DNA from: Gammaproteobacteria bacterium
GTDB taxonomy: Bacteria > Pseudomonadota > Gammaproteobacteria > Competibacterales > Competibacteraceae
Length of the DNA: 5,188 bases
Direction of reading: 5' to 3'
Assembly: GCA_020047885.1 (NCBI GenBank)
Contig: JAIFNF010000147.1
Span: 1 to 5,188 of the forward strand
This document shows, one piece after another, positions 1-5,188 of the stretch; within the stretch, counting starts at the first letter, position 1, and each line of letters starts with the position of its first letter. Made by a program: the position numbers and the translations under genes. The notes beneath the pieces are model-generated. The model searched no databases. It saw only the letters and a program-made list of their open reading frames with translations, and was not told where the DNA came from.

Positions 1-227
1 GACGCCAGGATATGCGCCGCACTGGGCTGGTTCTGCCGATACTCATTCCAGAACATCATCGCCCCCGGATCATCGGCATTCACGATAAAAATATCCGCAG
101 CTTCCGCGCTATCGGCTGACCATTTATAGGTGGTATCCTGACTACTCGCGACAGACAGAATATTGCGAATCATCCGGCGATCCTTTTCCGGAAACCCCAA
201 CACATTAACCGCCATTGCCTTCGACAT
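1..227 (-). CDS. Response-regulator-like protein with a degenerate receiver domain, N-terminal part (partial)
   Basis: This gene reads leftward from an ATG at 227 and stays open to the window edge, giving 75 codons with no stop. A purine-rich stretch (GAGGGGGAG) lies about 8 bases upstream of the ATG and supports this start, although the frame remains open further upstream. The product begins with a short hydrophobic strand (VNVLGF, residues 7-12), then a charged helix (EKDRRMIRNIL), and later a second strand ending in acidic residues (ADIFIVNADDP, around residues 45-55). That alternation resembles the first half of a CheY-like receiver fold, and I recall similar uncharacterised proteobacterial proteins annotated as response regulators. 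The usual pair of adjacent acidic residues after the first strand is not obvious, so phosphorylation is uncertain. The carboxy-terminal part, which would show any output domain, is outside the window. The gene is certain as a coding frame; the family call is tentative. Confidence 0.62.
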   Translation of the reverse strand, partial: MSKAMAVNVLGFPEKDRRMIRNILSVASSQDTTYKWSADSAEAADIFIVNADDPGAMMFWNEYRQNQPSAAHILA

Positions 228-375
228 AGCCTGGACTCCCCCTCTTGTTGATAGTAAACCGTCAATCCGCGTTGTTGAGCGGATACCTACGATGGCGCTT
301 AATTGTACTGCTAATCGGGCTATCGCGCTCGTCGCTACCACTGGCGTTCCCTAATTCTACGAGGCGATTTATTTG
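228..375. promoter_or_regulatory. Divergent intergenic region between the receiver-like gene and the TAXI gene
   Basis: These 148 bases separate two divergently oriented genes, so promoters for both are expected here by position. No convincing pair of -35 and -10 boxes is visible. For the leftward gene there is a TACAAT (minus strand, plus-strand positions 302-307) that resembles a -10 box, but the -35 position is poor. The 7-mer TTGTTGA occurs twice, at 245-251 and 272-278, 27 bases apart, which may be chance. The regulatory role is inferred from gene orientation and not from a clear motif. Confidence 0.3.
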
Positions 376-1353
376 ATGAACATCCGTTTACTGATCAGCA
401 CCTGCCTGAGCCTGAGCCTGTCTGGACTGGCGGTTCCGCTGCAGGCCGCCACACCGGCGGTCACCGAACTGAATTTGATGACCGGCCGTGAAGCGGGCAC
501 CTACTATCAGATGGGGCGCGATTTGAAAAAACTGGCCAGTCAACATCAGATCGATTTGGCGGTCATTCCTTCGGCGGGTTCGCTGGAGAATATTTTCAAG
601 GTTTATGAATATCCCAGCCTTCAACTAGGCTTCAGCCAGTTTGACAGTTTGAGCCTGGTCGCCATGGAAGCGGCAGTCGGCGAGGATGAAGACAGCGTGG
701 AACTGGGCAAGGTCGCCAACTCGCTGCAACTAGTGCTGCCGTTGTTCTACGAAGAAGTCCACGTCATCGCCAAGTCGCCGGAGATCAAACAGATGACCGA
801 TCTGAACGGCAAACGGGTGGCGCTGGGCGATGTGGTCAGCGGGGCTTATGGCACGGCAGCGACCCTGCTGGAGTTGTTGGAGATTAAACCTGCCGAAGAG
901 CGGGATCTGGACGCAGTGACCGCCCTCGAAGCCCTGCGCCAGGGGGACATCGACGCCCTGATTCAGGTGGTTGGCGCACCCGCCCCATTGTTTGCCGGTC
1001 CAGTCGAGGGCACCAACGCGCTGCATCTGATTCCTATCCCCGTCTCCGAAAAACTGGCCAAGAACGAACTCTTCCAGACCTTCTATCGGACTACAACCAT
1101 TCCAGCCGCGACTTATCGCTGGCAGGAGTCGCCGATTTCCACGATAGCGGTCGGCGCGGTGCTGTTCACCAGCGATAAGGGGCCGGATGAGGTGCGTTGC
1201 CGCGCTATTGGCCGGTTCGCCAAAGTGATGTACGACAACCTGAATGAACTGGGCCGCACTGGCCACCCGAAGTGGAAAAGCGTGACTATCGACCGCGAAG
1301 CCTTGTTGAAAGCGCCCCATTTATCCCCTTGCGTCGCGCAAGCGTTTAAATAA
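376..1353 (+). CDS. TAXI family TRAP transporter solute-binding protein (periplasmic)
   Basis: The 325-residue product is the size expected for TAXI-type extracytoplasmic solute receptors, which capture a small organic ligand in the periplasm for a sodium- or proton-driven TRAP permease. It starts with a Sec signal peptide: a basic residue at position 4, a hydrophobic leucine/serine core (residues 5-20) and a likely cleavage site after LQA at residue 24. The mature protein opens with the family signature TGREAGTYY (residues 36-44), followed by the GSLEN loop (68-72) and GFSQFD (85-90), all typical ligand-pocket segments. The C-terminal third has the VRCRAIGRFAK helix common in this family. 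ATG at 376 is chosen; a TTG at 373 in the same frame would add one residue and lies closer to the GAGG at 361-364 (8 versus 11 bases). No DctQ/DctM-type permease gene is next to it here, so the transported substrate and the partner are unknown. Some members sense or bind glutamate-like or other carboxylate ligands, but specificity cannot be read from the sequence. Confidence 0.9.
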   Translation: MNIRLLISTCLSLSLSGLAVPLQAATPAVTELNLMTGREAGTYYQMGRDLKKLASQHQIDLAVIPSAGSLENIFKVYEYPSLQLGFSQFDSLSLVAMEAAVGEDEDSVELGKVANSLQLVLPLFYEEVHVIAKSPEIKQMTDLNGKRVALGDVVSGAYGTAATLLELLEIKPAEERDLDAVTALEALRQGDIDALIQVVGAPAPLFAGPVEGTNALHLIPIPVSEKLAKNELFQTFYRTTTIPAATYRWQESPISTIAVGAVLFTSDKGPDEVRCRAIGRFAKVMYDNLNELGRTGHPKWKSVTIDREALLKAPHLSPCVAQAFK

Positions 1354-1472
1354 GCATTGCGGGTCGCGACGGTCATGGCTCCCTCTTTCCAAGTTTCCCG
1401 GCATGGTCTAAAGTTGAACCGTCAAGCCGACGATAACTCCAGGCGTCCGGTCATTCACTGAATCAATAAGTC
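1354..1472. other. Intergenic gap upstream of pilB, possible promoter region
   Basis: The 119 bases between the TAXI gene and pilB contain no open frame of note. A weak sigma-70-like pair, TTTCCA (1386-1391) and TAAAGT (1409-1414) with a 17-base spacer, could drive pilB, but each box matches the consensus at only four of six positions. No sigma-54 -24/-12 element was seen. No hairpin followed by a T-run was found, so read-through from the TAXI gene into pilB is possible. A small perfect inverted repeat (TTGCG-TCG-CGCAA, 1329-1341) lies inside the end of the TAXI coding sequence and lacks a T tail. Confidence 0.25.
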
Positions 1473-3206
1473 ATGGCGACTCTCCCCAATAATGTGATTA
1501 CCCCGCCACCCGGCGGTCAACTGAGCGGACTGGCCCGACAACTGGTTTTAAACCACTTGCTCGACGAAGCCACGGCGCTCAAGGCGATTGATCAGGCGCG
1601 CCGCGATAATCTCCCCTTTGTCGCCTACCTGGTCGAAAACAAACTCGCCCGCGACAAGGATATCGCCCGACTGGCGTCACGCAGTTTCAATTTGCCGCTG
1701 TTTGACATCGACGCCCTGGACATCGACAAAGCCACCGTCCAAATGGTCGATGAAAAGCTGCTGCGCCAGCATCACGCGCTGCCGCTGTACAAACGGGGCC
1801 GACGATTGTTTGTCGGGGTCAGCGATCCGACCAATCAGCGCGTCCTGGAAGACATCAAGTTCCAAACCCGGCTCGACATTGAACCGGTCATTGTCAGCGA
1901 GAGCCAGTGGGCCAAAGCGATTGAGGGCGCGATTGATAGCCAGGCATCATCGATGGTCGATAACGACATCGGTGACCTGGATTTCAGCGCTGAGGGCGAG
2001 GGCGGCCCCAAGGTCGAAACCACTCTGACCCAGTCTGATGCCGACGATGCGCCGGTCGTCCGGTTCATCAACCAGGTCATTCTGCAAGCCATCAACCGGG
2101 GGGCGTCGGATATTCACTTTGAACCCTACGAAAAGATTTATCGGGTGCGCTTCCGCCAGGACGGGATGCTGGACGAAGTCTATAAGCCGCCGGTAAGCAT
2201 GGCACCGCGCCTGGCCGCCCGTCTCAAGATCATGGCCCAACTCGACATCGCCGAACGGCGGGTGCCGCAGGACGGACGCCTCAAACTCTATCTGACCAAG
2301 CAGCGCGCCATCGACTTTCGCGTCAACACCATGCCGACTTTGTGGGGTGAAAAAGTGGTGCTGCGCCTGCTGGACCCGACCAGTGCGCAAATGGGCATTG
2401 ACGCTCTCGGTTATGAGCCGCATCAGAAGGATCAGTTTATGAAGGCGATTCACAAGCCGCAGGGTATGGTGCTGGTCACTGGCCCTACCGGCAGCGGCAA
2501 GACGGTCTCGCTGTATACCGCGCTCAATATTCTCAATACCGCGGAAGTCAATATCTCGACGGCCGAGGACCCGGTAGAAATCAATCTGGCGGGCATCAAT
2601 CAGGTTAACGTCAATCCCAAGGTCGGCATGACCTTTGCGACTGCCCTCCGTGCCTTCCTGCGTCAGGATCCGGACATTGTCATGGTCGGCGAGATTCGTG
2701 ATCTGGAAACCGCAGAAATCGCCATCAAGGCCGCCCAGACCGGCCACATGGTGCTGTCCACTCTGCACACCAACAGCGCTCCGCAAACGCTTAACCGGTT
2801 GATGAACATGGGGGTAGCTCCCTACAACATCGCCTCCAGCGTCACATTGATCATTGCCCAGCGACTGGGGCGACGGTTGTGCCAACACTGCAAGGAAGAG
2901 GTGCGCATCCCACCGGAAGAACTGATTAACCAGGGTTTCCGAGAGGATGAATTGAAAGAACTGACGGTTTACAAAGCGGTAGGGTGCGATCAGTGCAACA
3001 AGGGTTACAAGGGGCGGGTGGGCATTTATGAGGTCATGCCGCTATCCGATGAAATGGGTCGCATCATCATGGAAGGGGGTAACTCGATTCAAATTGCCGA
3101 CCAAGCGCAACGGGAAGGAATCAATAACCTGCGCCAGTCCGGGTTGAATAAAATCCGCCAAGGCATGACCAGTCTCGAAGAAGTCAACCGGGTGACTACG
3201 GAATAA
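1473..3206 (+). CDS. pilB: Type IV pilus assembly ATPase PilB
   Basis: PilB is the cytoplasmic hexameric ATPase that powers polymerisation of pilin subunits into the type IV pilus. The 577-residue product is close to the usual PilB length. The N-terminal part (about residues 20-165) is an MshEN/T2SSE_N-type domain, a fold that binds c-di-GMP in some relatives. The core ATPase domain follows: ASDIHFEPYE at 211-220, Walker A GPTGSGKT at 337-344, the acidic Asp box with AEDPVE at 364-369, Walker B VMVGEIRD at 403-410, and the His box TGHMVLSTLHTN at 423-434. Two CxxC pairs (C470/C473 and C505/C508) form the zinc-binding tetracysteine motif of assembly ATPases; this motif argues against the retraction ATPases PilT/PilU. 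The related GspE of type II secretion is the main alternative, but pilC and pilD follow and no gsp genes are present. The ribosome binding site before ATG 1473 is weak (AATAAG). All catalytic motifs appear intact. Confidence 0.97.
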   Translation: MATLPNNVITPPPGGQLSGLARQLVLNHLLDEATALKAIDQARRDNLPFVAYLVENKLARDKDIARLASRSFNLPLFDIDALDIDKATVQMVDEKLLRQHHALPLYKRGRRLFVGVSDPTNQRVLEDIKFQTRLDIEPVIVSESQWAKAIEGAIDSQASSMVDNDIGDLDFSAEGEGGPKVETTLTQSDADDAPVVRFINQVILQAINRGASDIHFEPYEKIYRVRFRQDGMLDEVYKPPVSMAPRLAARLKIMAQLDIAERRVPQDGRLKLYLTKQRAIDFRVNTMPTLWGEKVVLRLLDPTSAQMGIDALGYEPHQKDQFMKAIHKPQGMVLVTGPTGSGKTVSLYTALNILNTAEVNISTAEDPVEINLAGINQVNVNPKVGMTFATALRAFLRQDPDIVMVGEIRDLETAEIAIKAAQTGHMVLSTLHTNSAPQTLNRLMNMGVAPYNIASSVTLIIAQRLGRRLCQHCKEEVRIPPEELINQGFREDELKELTVYKAVGCDQCNKGYKGRVGIYEVMPLSDEMGRIIMEGGNSIQIADQAQREGINNLRQSGLNKIRQGMTSLEEVNRVTTE

Positions 3207-3211
3207 TTGTT

Positions 3212-4450
3212 ATGGCCAAACAACCGCTGGCGAAAGCCAAAAAGAAGGAAGAAGAACCGACGTTCAAATGGGAAGGCACCGACAAGCGGGGCGTCCGGGT
3301 CAAGGGCGAGTTGCGGGGGCCCAACCAGAACACGATCAAGGCTGAACTGCGCCGGCAGGGCATCAACCCACTGAGCGTCAGGAAGAAAGCCAAACCGCTG
3401 TTCACCTTCGGCGACACGATTGTGCCCAAGGACATCATGCTGTTTACCCGTCAACTGTGTACCATGCTGTCGTCCGGCATCGCGGTGGTGCAGGCGCTGG
3501 ACATGGTGGGGCACAGCAGCCGCAAAGCCAAGCTCAAGGAACTGATCCTCGACATCAAGAACGAGGTGGAAAGCGGCACCGCCCTGTCGAAAGCCTTTGC
3601 CAAGCATCACCTCTATTTCGACAATCTGTATTGCAGTCTGGTGCATGCCGGCGAGGAAGCCGGGGTGCTGGAAGTGTTGCTGGATAAAATCGCGACCTAT
3701 CTGGAGAAGTCCGAGGCGATCAAGGTCAAGGTTAAAAAAGCGATGACCTATCCGACCATCGTGTTGGTCTTTGCCTTTGTCGTCACCGCGATTTTGTTGA
3801 TTTTCGTCATCCCGGTTTTCGAGGATTTGTTCAAGGGCTTCGGTGCCGAATTGCCGGCGCTGACCAAATTCGTGATCGAACTGTCCGGAGTGTTCCAGGA
3901 ATACTGGTACCTGATCCTGGGTACGCCCGTAGGCGTGGTGGTCGGTTTTATCGAAGCGCGCAAACGTTCCCGCACTTTTTACCAATGGCTGGATCGCATG
4001 GTGTTGCAAATGCCGTTGATCGGCGATCTGGTGGCGACTTCAGCAAACGCCCGCTTTGCCCGTACCCTGTCCACCCTGTTTGCCGGTGGTGTGCCCCTGG
4101 TGGACGCTATGCAAAGTGTGGCTGGGGCGACCGGCAATTACGTTTACGAAAGGGCGGTGCTGGAGATGCGCGAGTCCGTGTCCATTGGTCAGCAGCTTAA
4201 TTTTGCCATGCGCCAGAGCAACCTGTTCCCGGATATGGTGGTGCAGATGATTGCGATCGGCGAGGAAGCCGGTTCGCTGGGCGATATGCTGGCCAAGGTA
4301 GCGGATTTTTATGAGGCGGAGGTTGATGAGAAGGTGGATCAACTCACCACGATGATCGAGCCGTTGTTGATGGCGTTCCTGGCCGGCGTGGTGGGCACGC
4401 TGGTGATCGCTATGTACCTGCCGATCTTCAAACTGGCCGGGGCCGTATGA
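3212..4450 (+). CDS. pilC: Type IV pilus inner-membrane platform protein PilC
   Basis: PilC is the polytopic inner-membrane protein at the base of the type IV pilus; it contacts PilB and transmits ATPase motion to the pilin subunits being added. The 412-residue product matches the family length of about 400. A lysine-rich, soluble N-terminus (residues 1-65) includes the FKWEGTDKRG segment typical of PilC. Two homologous T2SSF domains follow: the first starts near FTRQLCTMLSSG (78-89), the second near RFARTLSTLFAGG (281-293). Each carries a GEEAG motif (147-151 and 350-354). Three membrane segments are visible, roughly 180-203, 232-250 and 385-405. The gene begins 5 bases after the pilB stop, and its likely ribosome binding site (GGAA, 3200-3203) lies in the last codons of pilB, suggesting co-transcription and translational coupling. 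GspF is the paralogous alternative, disfavoured by the pilB and pilD neighbours. Confidence 0.96.
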   Translation: MAKQPLAKAKKKEEEPTFKWEGTDKRGVRVKGELRGPNQNTIKAELRRQGINPLSVRKKAKPLFTFGDTIVPKDIMLFTRQLCTMLSSGIAVVQALDMVGHSSRKAKLKELILDIKNEVESGTALSKAFAKHHLYFDNLYCSLVHAGEEAGVLEVLLDKIATYLEKSEAIKVKVKKAMTYPTIVLVFAFVVTAILLIFVIPVFEDLFKGFGAELPALTKFVIELSGVFQEYWYLILGTPVGVVVGFIEARKRSRTFYQWLDRMVLQMPLIGDLVATSANARFARTLSTLFAGGVPLVDAMQSVAGATGNYVYERAVLEMRESVSIGQQLNFAMRQSNLFPDMVVQMIAIGEEAGSLGDMLAKVADFYEAEVDEKVDQLTTMIEPLLMAFLAGVVGTLVIAMYLPIFKLAGAV

Positions 4451-4452
4451 TC

Positions 4453-4456
4453 AGGG
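4453..4456 (+). promoter_or_regulatory. Ribosome binding site of pilD
   Basis: AGGG sits 7 bases before the ATG at 4464 in the 13-base gap after pilC. It decides the pilD start over the ATG at 4447, which overlaps the pilC stop codon but lies in a different frame. Confidence 0.55.
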
Positions 4457-4463
4457 TTTGCCC

Positions 4464-5188
4464 ATGAACCTGATCGAACTGTTGGCCGGTTCCCTAGCGC
4501 TCTTCACGATTCTGGCCGTGCTGGTGGGTCTGATCGTGGGCAGCTTCCTGAACGTGGTCATTCATCGCCTGCCCCTGATGATGGAGCGGGAATGGCGGGC
4601 GCAATGCGCGGAACTGCTCGGACAACCCGCGCCCGACGCGGATCAACCGGTGTTGAATCTGTCAAAACCGCGCTCGCGTTGCCCGCACTGCGCACATTTG
4701 ATCAGCGCCGTGGAGAATATTCCGCTGCTCAGTTATGCGTTGCAGCGGGGTCGTTGTGCGCACTGTCAGGGGCCGATCAGCCTCCAGTATCCGTTGGTCG
4801 AGGCGATCAGTGGGTTGCTGGCGGGTATCGTCGCCTGGCAATTCGGCTTTGGCTGGCCGGCGGCAGCGGCGCTGGTGTTCACCTGGACCCTGCTGGCCGC
4901 CAGCGTGATCGACTTGCGCCATCAATTACTGCCGGATGATTTGACCCTGCCCCTGCTCTGGCTGGGATTGGGCGTTGCACTGTTCGGGCTGTTCGCCGAT
5001 TTGCCCAGCGCGGTCATCGGCGCGATGGCTGGTTATCTGGCACTCTGGCTGGTTTATCAGGGCTTTCGGCTGTTGACCGGCAAGGAAGGCATGGGCTTTG
5101 GCGACTTTAAATTACTGGCAGCGCTCGGAGCCTGGACCGGCTGGCAATATTTAGTCACTATCGTCATTTTATCCTCGCTGGTTGGCGC
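4464..5188 (+). CDS. pilD: Prepilin peptidase / N-methyltransferase PilD (partial, 3' end outside window)
   Basis: PilD is the bifunctional inner-membrane aspartic protease that removes the short leader from type IV prepilins and then N-methylates the new first residue; it also processes type II secretion pseudopilins where these exist. The frame runs from ATG 4464 to the window edge, 241 codons, against about 290 for the full family, so some 50 residues are missing. The N-terminus shows the conserved GSFLNVVIHRLP (26-37). The cytoplasmic loop carries two CxxC pairs (C73/C76 and C98/C101), the zinc-binding motif found in bifunctional enzymes. The catalytic aspartates are visible as D150 in VIDLRHQLLPD and D214 in the GMGFGDFK motif (209-216). 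Several hydrophobic membrane segments alternate between them, for example 9-33, 111-127, 133-149, 160-177, 183-199 and 217 onward. It follows pilC by 13 bases and is the third gene of the operon. Truncation is due only to the window boundary. Confidence 0.96.
   Translation, partial: MNLIELLAGSLALFTILAVLVGLIVGSFLNVVIHRLPLMMEREWRAQCAELLGQPAPDADQPVLNLSKPRSRCPHCAHLISAVENIPLLSYALQRGRCAHCQGPISLQYPLVEAISGLLAGIVAWQFGFGWPAAAALVFTWTLLAASVIDLRHQLLPDDLTLPLLWLGLGVALFGLFADLPSAVIGAMAGYLALWLVYQGFRLLTGKEGMGFGDFKLLAALGAWTGWQYLVTIVILSSLVG

Noticed and set aside
163..354. A 63-codon open frame on the plus strand across the left intergenic region
   Set aside because: It overlaps the start of the leftward receiver-like gene on the opposite strand, its product resembles nothing I recognise, and it has no good ribosome binding site.
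405..420. Short tandem repeat of a 6-base unit (CCTGAG) in the signal peptide of the TAXI gene
   Set aside because: It has fewer than three copies and simply encodes the alternating Leu-Ser core of the signal peptide, so there is no need for a phase-variation or repeat-element explanation.
730..1320. A 196-codon minus-strand open frame antisense to the TAXI gene
   Set aside because: The plus-strand frame encodes a recognisable full-length protein. The antisense product is rich in Gln, Arg and His without family motifs, as expected from reading a GC-rich gene backwards.
1329..1341. Inverted repeat TTGCG-TCG-CGCAA as a terminator of the TAXI gene
   Set aside because: The stem is only five pairs, it lies inside the coding sequence, and it is followed by no T-run.
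1947..2888. A 313-codon minus-strand open frame antisense to pilB
   Set aside because: It lies wholly within pilB, where all catalytic motifs are intact, and its product has no recognisable domain.
3089..4009. A 306-codon minus-strand open frame antisense to the end of pilB and most of pilC
   Set aside because: It spans two convincing genes on the other strand, and its product is low in family-like motifs and rich in Gln, His and Asp, a shadow-frame pattern.
4447..4450. ATGA overlap at the pilC stop as an alternative pilD start
   Set aside because: This ATG is out of frame with the pilD coding sequence; the ATG at 4464 has a well-placed AGGG and leads directly into the conserved N-terminus.
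4592..4939. A 115-codon plus-strand open frame inside pilD
   Set aside because: It is in another frame of pilD, whose CxxC pairs and catalytic aspartates are intact in the correct frame.

Overview
The window looks like a chromosomal stretch of a moderately GC-rich gammaproteobacterium. The basis is the gene order pilB-pilC-pilD, the proteobacterial character of these proteins, and the presence of a TAXI-family periplasmic binding protein. The exact genus cannot be read from the sequence.

Layout. Positions 1-227 (minus strand) hold the first 75 codons of a gene that runs off the left edge; its product resembles a degenerate response-regulator receiver domain and I cannot name it. A short divergent intergenic region (228-375) follows. 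Positions 376-1353 (plus) encode a complete secreted TAXI-type solute-binding protein. After a 119-base gap without a recognisable terminator or strong promoter come three tightly packed plus-strand genes: pilB (1473-3206, assembly ATPase), pilC (3212-4450, inner-membrane platform protein) and pilD (4464 to the right edge, prepilin peptidase and N-methyltransferase, cut before its end). The gaps are 5 bases (pilB-pilC) and 13 bases (pilC-pilD), so the three are very probably one operon.

How the genes work together. PilD cleaves and methylates prepilins in the inner membrane, PilB powers pilin polymerisation from the cytoplasm, and PilC couples the ATPase to the growing pilus base. This is the conserved core of type IV pilus biogenesis. 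The major pilin gene pilA, which sits next to pilBCD in some species, is absent from the window. The TAXI protein has no TRAP permease gene beside it here, so its partner must lie elsewhere or it has another role.

I found no previously undescribed system. There are no RNA genes, CRISPR arrays, insertion sequences or large repeats that I can support. The points most worth a second look are the unnamed receiver-like gene and the orphan TAXI binding protein next to the pilus operon.
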